A stretch of DNA of 64,000 bases from Psychroflexus sp. MES1-P1E. Lineage in GTDB: Bacteria; Bacteroidota; Bacteroidia; Flavobacteriales; Flavobacteriaceae. Location of the stretch: NCBI RefSeq assembly GCF_002836055.1, contig NZ_PJBS01000348.1:1-64000 (forward strand), written 5' to 3'. The notes below the pieces were generated by a model. That model had not been told where the DNA came from and made no database searches. It saw only the letters and a list, made by a program, of their open reading frames with translations. Shown here piece after piece: positions 37,995-46,588 of the stretch. Numbering within the stretch: the first letter of the stretch is position 1; the number at the start of each line of letters is the position of its first letter. Made by a program: the position numbers and the translations under genes.

Positions 37995-38002
37995 CAAAAA
38001 TA
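37995..38002 (-). promoter_or_regulatory. Promoter -7 box of the DUF2807 gene
   Basis: TATTTTTG on the minus strand fits TAnnTTTG and ends 23 bp before the ATG. A short dyad CCCAA-aac-TTGGG (38036-38048) lies between this and the lpxH promoter and could be a shared operator. Confidence 0.45.
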
Positions 38003-38071
38003 CTAGAATCTGTTTTACTAGGGCATTAATTTTTACCCAAAACTTGGGCGTCTGTATTTTTATGGTTTAAG

Positions 38072-38079
38072 TATATTTG
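38072..38079 (+). promoter_or_regulatory. Promoter -7 box of lpxH
   Basis: TATATTTG fits TAnnTTTG and lies 17 bp before the lpxH ATG. A TTG at 38044-38046 is a possible -33 half at slightly long spacing. Confidence 0.5.
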
Positions 38080-38096
38080 ACCCAGAATTATTTTGC

Positions 38097-38852
38097 ATGA
38101 AACTTCCCGAAGGAAAAAAGATTTACTTTTCTAGTGATAATCACCTCGGTGCGCCAACGCATTCAGAAAGTCTAAAGCGAGAGAAAGTTTTTGTCTCTTG
38201 GCTAGATCACATTAAAAGTGATGCTCATGCTATCTTTTTGTTAGGAGATCTTTTCGATTTCTGGTTCGAATACCGAGAAGTGGTTCCCAAAGGCTTTGTT
38301 AGAACACTTGGTAAGCTTGCTGAGCTTAGTGATGCCGGAGTAGAGATTTACTTTTTTGTAGGAAACCACGACCTGTGGATGAAAGATTATTTTGAAAAAG
38401 AGCTTAACATACCTGTTTTTTATAAACCACAAGTGTTCGAAATAAATTCAACTGTCTTTTTTTTAGGTCACGGAGATGGCTTGGGCCCAGGGGATTTAGG
38501 ATATAAACGAATGAAGAAGGTATTTACCCACCCTGTTTCGAAATGGCTTTTCAAATGGCTACATCCGGATTTTGGAGTGCGATTGGCCAGACACCTATCG
38601 GTGAAAAATAAACTTATTTCTGGAGATGAAGACGCGAATTTTTTAGGGGAAGAGAACGAATGGTTAGCTCAGTATTGTAAACGCAAGCTGCTATCTTCTC
38701 ATTATGATTACTTTGTATTTGGGCACAGACACTTACCTATGGAAATCGAAGTTGGAGAGGCTTCCCTATACATTAATTTAGGAGACTGGATTTCTCACTA
38801 TACTTATGGAGTGTTTGATGGAAAAGAATTAACATTAAAGAAATTCAATTAA
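38097..38852 (+). CDS. lpxH: UDP-2,3-diacylglucosamine diphosphatase
   Basis: LpxH hydrolyses UDP-2,3-diacylglucosamine to lipid X and UMP in lipid A synthesis at the inner face of the membrane. All calcineurin-like phosphoesterase blocks are present: SSDNHLGAP, LLGDLFDFWFEY, FVGNHDLWM, HGDGLGPGD and FGHRHLPME. The first block reads SDNH where proteobacterial LpxH has SDxH, consistent with the Bacteroidota form. The 251 residues are normal length. It is monocistronic, with a terminator shared with convergent tatA. Confidence 0.88.
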   Translation: MKLPEGKKIYFSSDNHLGAPTHSESLKREKVFVSWLDHIKSDAHAIFLLGDLFDFWFEYREVVPKGFVRTLGKLAELSDAGVEIYFFVGNHDLWMKDYFEKELNIPVFYKPQVFEINSTVFFLGHGDGLGPGDLGYKRMKKVFTHPVSKWLFKWLHPDFGVRLARHLSVKNKLISGDEDANFLGEENEWLAQYCKRKLLSSHYDYFVFGHRHLPMEIEVGEASLYINLGDWISHYTYGVFDGKELTLKKFN

Positions 38853-38882
38853 AAAACCCTGAATACAAAGTAAACAGGGTTT
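38851..38882. terminator. Bidirectional terminator between lpxH and tatA
   Basis: AAACCCTG and CAGGGTTT form an 8-bp stem. A T-run (TTTTTTAATT) follows on the minus strand, and a shorter one on the plus strand. Confidence 0.75.
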
Positions 38883-38906
38883 ATAATCTATATTAAAAAG
38901 GTCTAT

Positions 38907-39110
38907 TTATTTAATAGACTTAGACTCTTTTTTAGTCTCATTATCATCATCATCTTCCTTTGATGCGTCTTTAAATTCCTTAATTCCGCTCCCTAGTCCT
39001 CTCATCAATTCCGGTATTTTCTTTCCACCAAACAACAGTAAAATCGCAATACCAATAATGACCCATTGCCATGGTCCCACCATTCCCATTATTACATTAA
39101 GTGCATTCAT
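38907..39110 (-). CDS. tatA: Twin-arginine translocase subunit TatA/TatE
   Basis: This 67-residue protein has one N-terminal membrane helix (WQWVIIGIAILLLFGG) followed by the hinge GGKKIPELMRGLGSGI and an amphipathic helix, then a charged tail. TatA oligomers make the pore that passes folded proteins across the inner membrane. No tatB or tatC is adjacent, which is common when Tat genes are dispersed in Bacteroidota. The -7 box at 39128-39135 supports its own promoter. Confidence 0.92.
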   Translation of the reverse strand: MNALNVIMGMVGPWQWVIIGIAILLLFGGKKIPELMRGLGSGIKEFKDASKEDDDDNETKKESKSIK

Positions 39111-39127
39111 AACTTTGAAATTTAATT

Positions 39128-39135
39128 CAAAATTA
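39128..39135 (-). promoter_or_regulatory. Promoter -7 box of tatA
   Basis: TAATTTTG on the minus strand fits TAnnTTTG and ends 17 bp before the tatA ATG. Confidence 0.5.
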
Positions 39136-39195
39136 GTGATAAAAATCTAAACCAAAGGTTTGTGATTCTAAAACCTACATAAATTAACTTTATTC

Positions 39196-39203
39196 TATCT
39201 TTG
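39196..39203 (+). promoter_or_regulatory. Promoter -7 box of the M23-GH3-rfb operon
   Basis: TATCTTTG fits TAnnTTTG and lies 16 bp before the ATG at 39220. It is divergent from the tatA promoter 60 bp away. Confidence 0.55.
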
Positions 39204-39219
39204 TACGAGTTAAAATACT

Positions 39220-40092
39220 ATGAGTTCACCTAAAAAAGATAAACGAAAAGTTAAGCAAAAGCTACTTCATAAGTATCGTTTAGTCATATTGAATGAAGAC
39301 ACCTTTGAAGAGAGGTTATCATTTCAATTGTCTAAATTAAACGTAATCATCTTAACAGCAATATCAACTTTATTATTGATCTCTGGAACAGCTCTTCTAA
39401 TTGCTTTTACACCAATAAGAGAGTTTATTCCTGGATATTCTTCGACAGCTTTAAAAAACAAAGCCACACGGTTAACGATTACGGTAGATTCTTTAATGGC
39501 AGATGTAGAAATAAATGATATCTATTTTAAGTCGATACGCAATATGCTTACTGGGCAATTGGATTCATTAAGTGCAAAAGACGCCTATTCTATAGACGAC
39601 ACAGAACCTGTAGATGCTGAAACAGTAAATATATATGCTTCCCAACAGGATTCCATTTTACGAGAAAAAGTAGAACAGGAAGATAAATACAGTCTTTTAG
39701 AAAAAGCAACTTTTAATGCAAATTTTACGCTTTTCCCTCCAGTTTCTGGTCAAATTTCAGAAGAATATAATGCCGATGCTAAGCACTATGCCGTAGATAT
39801 TGTTACTGAAAAAGATGAACCTGTAAAAGCGACTCTAGATGGTACAGTTATTTTTTCAGAATGGTCTGTTGAAACTGGTTATGTGATTATTATTGAACAC
39901 AGCCGAGGATTAATATCTGTATATAAACACAATAACTCGCTGTTGAAAAGTCAAGGTGATTTGGTAACTGCAGGAGAAGTGATCGCGGTAGTTGGGGACA
40001 TAGGAGAATTTTCTTATGGTCCTCACTTACATTTTGAACTTTGGGTAGATGGATATCCTGTCAACCCATCCGATTACATAAATTTTGAATAA
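39220..40092 (+). CDS. M23 (LytM-type) peptidoglycan endopeptidase, membrane anchored
   Basis: The 290-residue protein has a positively charged cytoplasmic tail, one membrane helix (~residues 40-63), a coiled-coil-like linker (~80-165) and a C-terminal LytM domain. The zinc ligands His189 and Asp193 (HYAVD) and His271 (HLHFEL), with His269 and His237, are all present, so it should be catalytically active rather than a degenerate LytM activator. It would cut peptide cross-links in the periplasm. It is the first gene of a seven-gene run with gaps of 0-6 bp or slight overlap, placing wall remodelling with rhamnose-nucleotide synthesis. Confidence 0.88.
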   Translation: MSSPKKDKRKVKQKLLHKYRLVILNEDTFEERLSFQLSKLNVIILTAISTLLLISGTALLIAFTPIREFIPGYSSTALKNKATRLTITVDSLMADVEINDIYFKSIRNMLTGQLDSLSAKDAYSIDDTEPVDAETVNIYASQQDSILREKVEQEDKYSLLEKATFNANFTLFPPVSGQISEEYNADAKHYAVDIVTEKDEPVKATLDGTVIFSEWSVETGYVIIIEHSRGLISVYKHNNSLLKSQGDLVTAGEVIAVVGDIGEFSYGPHLHFELWVDGYPVNPSDYINFE

Positions 40093-40098
40093 GAGCTT

Positions 40099-41598
40099 AT
40101 GCCCCTTAAATCTATAGCCGCAAAAATATTTGCTAAATATATTACATCACAAATTAAAAGTTGGTCTTCTCAACCCTTGGAGACTCAGCGTAAAGTTTTC
40201 AAAAACCTGATAAAAGAAGGTCGCAAAACCAAATTTGGAAAAGATCACCGATTCGATGAGATCGAAACCTTCGAAGATTTTTTTGAGCGTATACCCATTC
40301 AAGATTATGAAGGATTAAAACCTTATATAGACCAAGTCGTCGACGGTCAAGAAGATATTTTATGGCCAGGTAAGCCTCTATACTTTGCAAAAACTTCTGG
40401 AACTACAAGCGGGGCTAAATACATACCTTTAACCAAGGAATCTATCCCAACCCATACCAGCGCTGCTAGAAATGCCATATTATCTTATATTGCAGAAACT
40501 GGTAACTCTAGTTTTGTAGATGGTAAAATGATTTTTTTGCAAGGGAGTCCTGAGTTAAAAGAAAAAAATGGGATTTTCTTTGGAAGACTGTCTGGGATTG
40601 TTGCTCATTTTGTCCCCAATTATCTTCAGAAAAACAGATTGCCAAATTGGGAAACCAATTGTATAGAAGATTGGGACAAAAAAATAAGCGAAATCGTAGA
40701 AGAAACTTACACGCAAGACATGACCATCATCAGTGGTATTCCATCTTGGGTACAGATTTATTTTGAAAAACTAAAAGATAAAACTGGAAAGTCCATTTCA
40801 GAACTCTTTCCTAATCTTGAGCTATTTATTTATGGAGGTGTAAATTATGAACCCTACCGGTCAAAATTTGAAAATCTAATAGGAGGTTCTGTTAATAGTA
40901 TAGAACTTTATCCTGCCTCTGAAGGTTTCTTTGCTTTTCAAGACTCTCAAACAGCAGACGGGATGCTTCTACAGTTAAACTCATGTATATTTTATGAATT
41001 TATCAAGGCTGATGAATTTTTTGAGGAGACTCCTGAAATACTAACAATCGGAGATGTGAAAGTCGATGTAAATTACGTGATGATTATCTCTACCAATGCA
41101 GGCTTATGGAGGTATAATGTCGGAGATACAGTCATGTTTACCAATACACACCCATATCGACTAAAAGTTTCTGGTAGAATTAAGCATTACACTTCTGCTT
41201 TTGGAGAACACGTAATTGCTCAAGAAGTAGAGCAGGCTATAATTAAAGCCTCCGAAGAATTCGAGGCTCAAATTAATGAATTTACAGTCGCTCCACAAAT
41301 TACTCCAAAAGAAGGATTACCTTATCACGAATGGTTGATTGAATTTCAAAAGGAACCCAGAAACATGGAAGCTTTTAGACAGAAGATGGATGATTTGCTT
41401 CAACAACAAAACGCGTATTATCATGACCTTATAAAAGGTAATATATTGAAAACTTTAGTGATTACTAAAGTTCAAAAAGACGGATTTCAAAATTATATGA
41501 AATCCATTGGAAAGCTCGGAGGTCAAAATAAATTACCACGGCTGTCTAACGATAGAAAAATAGCAGACGAATTATATAAGCAGCTGATAAAACAATAA
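40099..41598 (+). CDS. GH3 auxin-responsive promoter family protein
   Basis: The 499-residue product matches the bacterial GH3 family, acyl-adenylate-forming enzymes whose plant members join amino acids to auxin or jasmonate. The adenylation motifs are visible: FAKTSGTTSGAKYIPLT (phosphate loop, ~residues 95-111), YPASEGFFAFQ (the adenine-binding block) and LWRYNVGDTVMFT (ribose-binding Asp). Bacteroidota often carry such a protein, but its acid and amine substrates there are unknown. It lies 6 bp after the M23 gene and 6 bp before the DUF6909-like gene, so the set is co-transcribed. Confidence 0.88.
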   Translation: MPLKSIAAKIFAKYITSQIKSWSSQPLETQRKVFKNLIKEGRKTKFGKDHRFDEIETFEDFFERIPIQDYEGLKPYIDQVVDGQEDILWPGKPLYFAKTSGTTSGAKYIPLTKESIPTHTSAARNAILSYIAETGNSSFVDGKMIFLQGSPELKEKNGIFFGRLSGIVAHFVPNYLQKNRLPNWETNCIEDWDKKISEIVEETYTQDMTIISGIPSWVQIYFEKLKDKTGKSISELFPNLELFIYGGVNYEPYRSKFENLIGGSVNSIELYPASEGFFAFQDSQTADGMLLQLNSCIFYEFIKADEFFEETPEILTIGDVKVDVNYVMIISTNAGLWRYNVGDTVMFTNTHPYRLKVSGRIKHYTSAFGEHVIAQEVEQAIIKASEEFEAQINEFTVAPQITPKEGLPYHEWLIEFQKEPRNMEAFRQKMDDLLQQQNAYYHDLIKGNILKTLVITKVQKDGFQNYMKSIGKLGGQNKLPRLSNDRKIADELYKQLIKQ

Positions 41599-41604
41599 AT
41601 TGAT

Positions 41605-43305
41605 ATGACAGAACCTTTTAATATAGGAAGAAACAGAGCCCAAGAAAGTACAAATGCTATAGAGCGAATGTACATTACAATGAGACACCTCTTTATTAGA
41701 GGTTTTTATAAACCAATGGGAGTCTCTGGAGAAACTTTGCGAGAAGCATTGTTGACTTTGCGACCAGAAATTTATGGAACAATCGCAGAGCCTAAAGTCG
41801 AATTAAGTGGTCTTCAATATATCATTGAACGACTTCCAGAAGGAATTGAAGAGTGTAGTTTTATCAACTTAACTAGTGATGAAGGCTACTCTAACTCGCA
41901 TTTTAAAGCCATTATTCCGCCTAAGAGGCGAAGGAATTGCTATAGGATAGATGAGGAACAGATGAACATCGAGATTACCAGAGGTCGCTCTGAGATTTAT
42001 GATATCTTGACTCACCTTACTTTTATGTTTATAGAATCTCATAAAATCATGCGAAATGTGGTGATTAACGAAGCAGGTCATACTTCTAGAGACTGGGAAA
42101 AACTAAGTGCAGCAGTTTTAAAGGAAGTGGAGTTGAGCCAGCATGAAAGAGAGATTGCTATTACGCATACGGCTAATATTTTGGGACGAACTTTTGCTGA
42201 AATTACTCAGGTTTACGATAGGTTTGCTACCAAAGACACTCCTGACAAATTCCTACATCTTATCTATAATTTAGGGAAGCTCGCCATTCGTGAAATTATT
42301 CATGGAGACAAGCGAGTTATCACCTTCAGTCCTGTTGTAAGGGAGCGTTTAGGACATCATATTCATGGAGAGGTCTGGGCCAATAACATCAAAAAAACGC
42401 TACATAAGCACGATTTAATCCACAGGAAATTACACATCGTTAGTGCTAACATGCACAGTGTGATGAACACCCTTTTTTCTCCATTGGCCTTAAAAGACTT
42501 ACTCAAGGAAAAGTCTGCTTTTGAGGTCTATGAAGAGTTAAGTAATGCTAAAAACAAAACGTTAAGGCGTACAGTTACTGAAAAGGCAAAAGAAGAAGGC
42601 ATGATTGTTTTGGATGATGAAAGCGGTACAAATATCGATGTCCAAATTTTTGATCTTGCGAAGTTGAGTCATTATAAAGGCAACACAAAACTTAATGCTA
42701 ATGAAGAAGCTCCAGTGATCATTGTTATGGATTACGCTTTTGGAGAGCAGGCATACGAAACTATGGACGAGCTTCTGAAACCTTATAAGGATGAGGAAAA
42801 ACCAGTCTATATGAATGTGGATTCCATATCTATTATGGGAAAGGCAGGGATTTTGGAAGGTGGAAAAGGAGATTTAATGATTCCAGATGCTCACTTATTT
42901 GAAGGGACGGCAGATAACTATCCCTTCTATAATGAATTGACCAAATCGGACTTTGAAGACCAAGGCTTGAGAGTCTATGATGGTTCTATGGTGACTGTGC
43001 TTGGGACTTCACTTCAAAATAGAGATTTATTGAAATTTTTCCACGACTCTACTTGGAACGTCATTGGCCTAGAGATGGAAGGGGCGCATTACCAAAAAGC
43101 GATTCAAGCGGCATCCAGACTAAGAGGGAACATTTCACCTAAAGTAAAATTACGCTATGCTTACTATGCCAGTGATAATCCTCTAGAAACAGGAAGTACA
43201 CTAGCTTCTGGTGGGTTAGGTACAGCAGGAGTAAAGCCCACTTATTTAATCACTGAAAAAATTCTTGAGCAAATTATAGATGATGCTATTCAAAATTTGA
43301 AATAA
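41605..43305 (+). CDS. DUF6909-like conserved Bacteroidota protein
   Basis: The 566-residue soluble protein has no signal peptide. I believe it is the conserved Bacteroidota family DUF6909, but I cannot verify that. Its C-terminal part (~residues 370-560) has features of a nucleoside-phosphorylase-like fold: a strand IIVMDYAFGEQAYE, a glycine-rich stretch GKAGILEGGKGDLMIPD, and GLEMEGAHYQKAI, which resembles the MEGA signature of purine nucleoside phosphorylases. The N-terminal half is helical. Its close coupling with GH3 upstream (6 bp) and rfbB downstream (6 bp) suggests a shared envelope-related job. No function is known to me. Confidence 0.6.
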   Translation: MTEPFNIGRNRAQESTNAIERMYITMRHLFIRGFYKPMGVSGETLREALLTLRPEIYGTIAEPKVELSGLQYIIERLPEGIEECSFINLTSDEGYSNSHFKAIIPPKRRRNCYRIDEEQMNIEITRGRSEIYDILTHLTFMFIESHKIMRNVVINEAGHTSRDWEKLSAAVLKEVELSQHEREIAITHTANILGRTFAEITQVYDRFATKDTPDKFLHLIYNLGKLAIREIIHGDKRVITFSPVVRERLGHHIHGEVWANNIKKTLHKHDLIHRKLHIVSANMHSVMNTLFSPLALKDLLKEKSAFEVYEELSNAKNKTLRRTVTEKAKEEGMIVLDDESGTNIDVQIFDLAKLSHYKGNTKLNANEEAPVIIVMDYAFGEQAYETMDELLKPYKDEEKPVYMNVDSISIMGKAGILEGGKGDLMIPDAHLFEGTADNYPFYNELTKSDFEDQGLRVYDGSMVTVLGTSLQNRDLLKFFHDSTWNVIGLEMEGAHYQKAIQAASRLRGNISPKVKLRYAYYASDNPLETGSTLASGGLGTAGVKPTYLITEKILEQIIDDAIQNLK

Positions 43306-43311
43306 GGACAT

Positions 43312-44331
43312 ATGACAACTATCCTAGTTACAGGAGGGGCGGGATTTATAGGGTCTAATTTTTTAAACCTTTGGGTTCCTGAACAAACATATCATTTTGT
43401 TAATTTGGATAAATTGACCTATGCTGGAGACCTTAACAATATAAAGGTTTCCAATTATGATAATTATACCTTTATAGAAGGAGATATCTGTGACGCCTCT
43501 CTTTTAGAAACTTTATTTAAGGAATATAAGTTTGAAAAGGTAATTCATTTTGCTGCAGAATCTCATGTAGATAATTCGATTTCTAATCCTGATGCTTTTA
43601 TCAGAACCAATATAACAGGAACCTTCAATCTTCTTCATCAATCTTATTTGTTGTGGATGGAATCTCCTTTCAATTTCAGAAAAGAATTTGAAAAGGCAAG
43701 ATTTCTTCATGTGTCGACAGATGAAGTCTACGGGACTTTAGAAAATGACGGGAGCTTATTTACAGAAGACACCTCTTATGCACCAAACAGTCCATATAGC
43801 GCTTCCAAGGCGTCCTCGGATATGATTGCTAGAAGTTATTTTCATACCTATGGTCTCCCCGTAGTTACAACCAATTGTTCCAATAATTATGGACCTCATC
43901 AACATGATGAAAAATTGATCCCAACCATTATTCGAAAGGCTATTCAAAAGCAACCCATTCCTATTTATGGAGATGGAAAAAACATAAGAGACTGGCTTTA
44001 TGTTGATGACCACTGTAAAGGCATATATATAGCACTGCATAAAGGGAAACTAGGTGAGACTTATAATATTGGAGGAAAGAATGAACGCCAAAATATCTAC
44101 ATTGCAACCAAAATTAGTGAAATTTTAGATGAATTAAAGCCTCAAAATAAGCCTTATAAGGACTTGATTGAATATGTTACCGACAGGCCTGGTCACGATT
44201 TTCGATATGCTATAGATGCTGGTAAAATTGAAAGCAAGTTAGGATGGAGTGCCGATGAAACCTTTGAAAGTGGTATAAAAAAAACAGTCCAGTGGTATCT
44301 TGAAAAGTATAACCAACCCTTGAATCTTTAA
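43312..44331 (+). CDS. rfbB: dTDP-glucose 4,6-dehydratase
   Basis: RfbB (RmlB) converts dTDP-glucose to dTDP-4-keto-6-deoxyglucose, the second step of dTDP-L-rhamnose synthesis. The extended SDR fold shows the NAD motif GGAGFIGSNF (8-17), the catalytic STDEVYG with Asp-Glu, the YSASKASSD Tyr-x-x-x-Lys pair and the substrate-loop NNYGPHQHDEKLIP. The 339 residues are full length. It is followed by rfbA (3 bp), rfbC and rfbD, completing the pathway in one operon. Confidence 0.96.
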   Translation: MTTILVTGGAGFIGSNFLNLWVPEQTYHFVNLDKLTYAGDLNNIKVSNYDNYTFIEGDICDASLLETLFKEYKFEKVIHFAAESHVDNSISNPDAFIRTNITGTFNLLHQSYLLWMESPFNFRKEFEKARFLHVSTDEVYGTLENDGSLFTEDTSYAPNSPYSASKASSDMIARSYFHTYGLPVVTTNCSNNYGPHQHDEKLIPTIIRKAIQKQPIPIYGDGKNIRDWLYVDDHCKGIYIALHKGKLGETYNIGGKNERQNIYIATKISEILDELKPQNKPYKDLIEYVTDRPGHDFRYAIDAGKIESKLGWSADETFESGIKKTVQWYLEKYNQPLNL

Positions 44332-44334
44332 CTT

Positions 44335-45189
44335 ATGAAAGGAATTGTTTTAGCTGGAGGGTCAGGAACTCGACTCCACCCCTTAACGCTAGCAGTAAGT
44401 AAGCAACTTATGCCTATTTATGACAAACCGATGATATACTATCCCTTATCAACGCTGATGTCTGCAGGAATACGTGAGATCCTTATCATATCTACACCCA
44501 ATGATTTACCGCTTTTTAAAAAGCTATTGGGAGACGGTTCTACTCTAGGATGCAAGTTTGAATATGCTGTTCAAGCCGACCCAAACGGTCTTGCAGAAGC
44601 CTTTATCATTGCCGAAGACTTTATAGGTAATGACAAGGTTGCCTTGATTCTGGGGGATAATATTTTTTATGGAACGGGCTTGGATCAACTGCTTCAAGGC
44701 AATACCAATCCAGATGGGGGAATTATTTATGCTTACCATGTGCACGATCCAGAACGCTATGGTGTTGTAGATTTTGATACTACTGGCCAAGTGAAGTCTA
44801 TAGAAGAAAAGCCTAAACATCCAAAATCTAATTATGCGGTGCCTGGGATTTATTTTTATGATAATGACGTGGTTGATATTGCTAAATCTATAACTCCAAG
44901 TCATAGAGGAGAACTAGAAATTACAGATGTGAATAACGCTTATCTGGAAAAAGGAAAATTGAATGTTAGTATTTTGGATAAAGGAACGGCATGGTTAGAT
45001 ACAGGAACTTTTAACTCATTGATGCAAGCCTCGCAATTTGTTGAGGTTATAGAAGAACGTCAAGGTCTTAAAATAGGGTCTATTGAAGAAACAGCTTATA
45101 AGATGGGTTATATTTCTAAAGATCAACTTAAAAAAATAACAGAACCTTTTCTAAAAAGTGGTTATTCTAAAAATATAAATCCAGAATAA
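44335..45189 (+). CDS. rfbA: Glucose-1-phosphate thymidylyltransferase
   Basis: RfbA (RmlA) joins dTTP and glucose-1-phosphate to form dTDP-glucose, the entry step of dTDP-rhamnose synthesis. The nucleotidyltransferase signature [13 protein letters not shown] is at residues 6-18. [27 protein letters not shown] (metal-binding Asp) and [15 protein letters not shown] follow as in the family. The 284 residues match short-form RmlA. It starts 3 bp after rfbB and its stop abuts the rfbC start. Confidence 0.96.
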   Translation: MKGIVLAGGSGTRLHPLTLAVSKQLMPIYDKPMIYYPLSTLMSAGIREILIISTPNDLPLFKKLLGDGSTLGCKFEYAVQADPNGLAEAFIIAEDFIGNDKVALILGDNIFYGTGLDQLLQGNTNPDGGIIYAYHVHDPERYGVVDFDTTGQVKSIEEKPKHPKSNYAVPGIYFYDNDVVDIAKSITPSHRGELEITDVNNAYLEKGKLNVSILDKGTAWLDTGTFNSLMQASQFVEVIEERQGLKIGSIEETAYKMGYISKDQLKKITEPFLKSGYSKNINPE

Positions 45190-45738
45190 ATGATTTGTAA
45201 ACAAACGCCTTTAAACGATTGTTTTATTATAGAACCCAAGGTTTTTGAAGACGAAAGAGGAAGTTTTTTTGAAACTTTCAATTCTAAAGACTTCAAAAAA
45301 AATACAGGCCTAGACATTGTATTTGTTCAAGACAATCAGTCGATCTCCCAATATGGAACTATACGAGGCTTGCATTTTCAAGAAGGAGAATTTGCTCAAG
45401 CTAAATTGATAAGAGTCGCTAAAGGGGAGGTTTTAGATGTGGTGGTGGATATGCGCCCAAACTCTTCAACCTACCTCAAACAGTTTAGTTATCTCCTTTC
45501 GGGAGAAAACAATCACCAGCTGTTTGTCCCCAGAGGATTTGCTCATGGGTTTACTAGCCTTTCTAATGAAGTTGTTTTCGACTATAAATGTGATAATTTT
45601 TACAATAAAGCTTCAGAAAGTGGAATAGTTTTCAATGATAAAGCCTTGAATATTGATTGGAAAATTCCTAAAGACGATCAAATTGTTTCTGAAAAAGATC
45701 AGAATTTACCTTCACTAGATGCTTATTTAAAGTTATGA
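45190..45738 (+). CDS. rfbC: dTDP-4-dehydrorhamnose 3,5-epimerase
   Basis: RfbC (RmlC) epimerises C3 and C5 of dTDP-4-keto-6-deoxyglucose. The cupin signature is intact: DERGSFFETF near residue 20, QDNQSISQYGTIRGLHFQ (catalytic His near 63), GEVLDVVVDMR (Asp/His dyad region) and FVPRGFAHGFTSLS. The 182 residues are standard. It starts immediately after the rfbA stop and overlaps rfbD by 4 bp. Confidence 0.95.
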   Translation: MICKQTPLNDCFIIEPKVFEDERGSFFETFNSKDFKKNTGLDIVFVQDNQSISQYGTIRGLHFQEGEFAQAKLIRVAKGEVLDVVVDMRPNSSTYLKQFSYLLSGENNHQLFVPRGFAHGFTSLSNEVVFDYKCDNFYNKASESGIVFNDKALNIDWKIPKDDQIVSEKDQNLPSLDAYLKL

Positions 45739-46586
45739 AAATACTTGTTACAGGATCCAATGGGCAATTAGGACAATGTCTCCAAAAGCAGGCTAAATCT
45801 CTAACTGTATTTGATTTTAAGTTTGAAACCTTAAAAAGCTTAGACCTTACTCAAGAAGAGACCCTGACTCTTTATTTTGAAAAACATCAGCCAGATTTTT
45901 GTGTTAACTGCGCAGCTTATACCAATGTAGAGGGAGCAGAAGATAATGAAAAATCAGCTTTTCAAGTGAACGCTGAAGCGGTTCATAACCTCGCTAAATT
46001 GTGTGAAAAATTTAAAACTAAACTTATACACATCTCTACAGATTATGTTTTTAACGGTTTAAAAAACCGCCCTTATCATGAGAGCGATAATGAAAATCCT
46101 ATCAATGTCTATGGCGCTTCAAAATTTCAGGGAGAGACTTATATTACTTCAACAATGAACTCTTATTTTATGTTGAGGACGAGTTGGCTATACTCAGAAT
46201 TTGGTCATAATTTTTTCAATACTATATTAAAAAAAGCCGCAAGTCAACATTCCTTAAATATCACTACCGAGCAAATAGGAACACCAACCAATGGCAACGA
46301 CTTAGCAAAATTTATTCTCCATTTAATCCAAACGGATTCTACAGACTATGGCCTTTACCATTACAGCAATAAAGGAGAAGCCACTTGGTACGATTTTGCA
46401 AGATTGATTTTGGAAGAAAAAAACCTTACACAAGAGATAAGTTTACAAGCCACGTTTTCGTATCCAACAAAGGCAAAAAGACCAAAATTTAGCGTTCTTG
46501 ATAAGTCTAAAGCCTTATCTACTTTTGCTATAGGAATTCCTCATTGGAGGGAAAGTCTTGTTAATCTTCTAAAGGAAGTGAATTAA
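45735..46586 (+). CDS. rfbD: dTDP-4-dehydrorhamnose reductase
   Basis: RfbD (RmlD) reduces the keto sugar to dTDP-L-rhamnose, the last step. It is an SDR protein with the NAD(P)H motif TGSNGQLGQ (6-14), VNCAAYTNVEGAED, HISTDYVFNG and the catalytic YGASKFQGE. The 283 residues are normal. It closes the operon and ends 2 bp from the stop of the convergent mfd gene, with no terminator between them, so transcripts from the two sides must overlap. Confidence 0.94.
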   Translation: MKILVTGSNGQLGQCLQKQAKSLTVFDFKFETLKSLDLTQEETLTLYFEKHQPDFCVNCAAYTNVEGAEDNEKSAFQVNAEAVHNLAKLCEKFKTKLIHISTDYVFNGLKNRPYHESDNENPINVYGASKFQGETYITSTMNSYFMLRTSWLYSEFGHNFFNTILKKAASQHSLNITTEQIGTPTNGNDLAKFILHLIQTDSTDYGLYHYSNKGEATWYDFARLILEEKNLTQEISLQATFSYPTKAKRPKFSVLDKSKALSTFAIGIPHWRESLVNLLKEVN

Positions 46587-46588
46587 TT

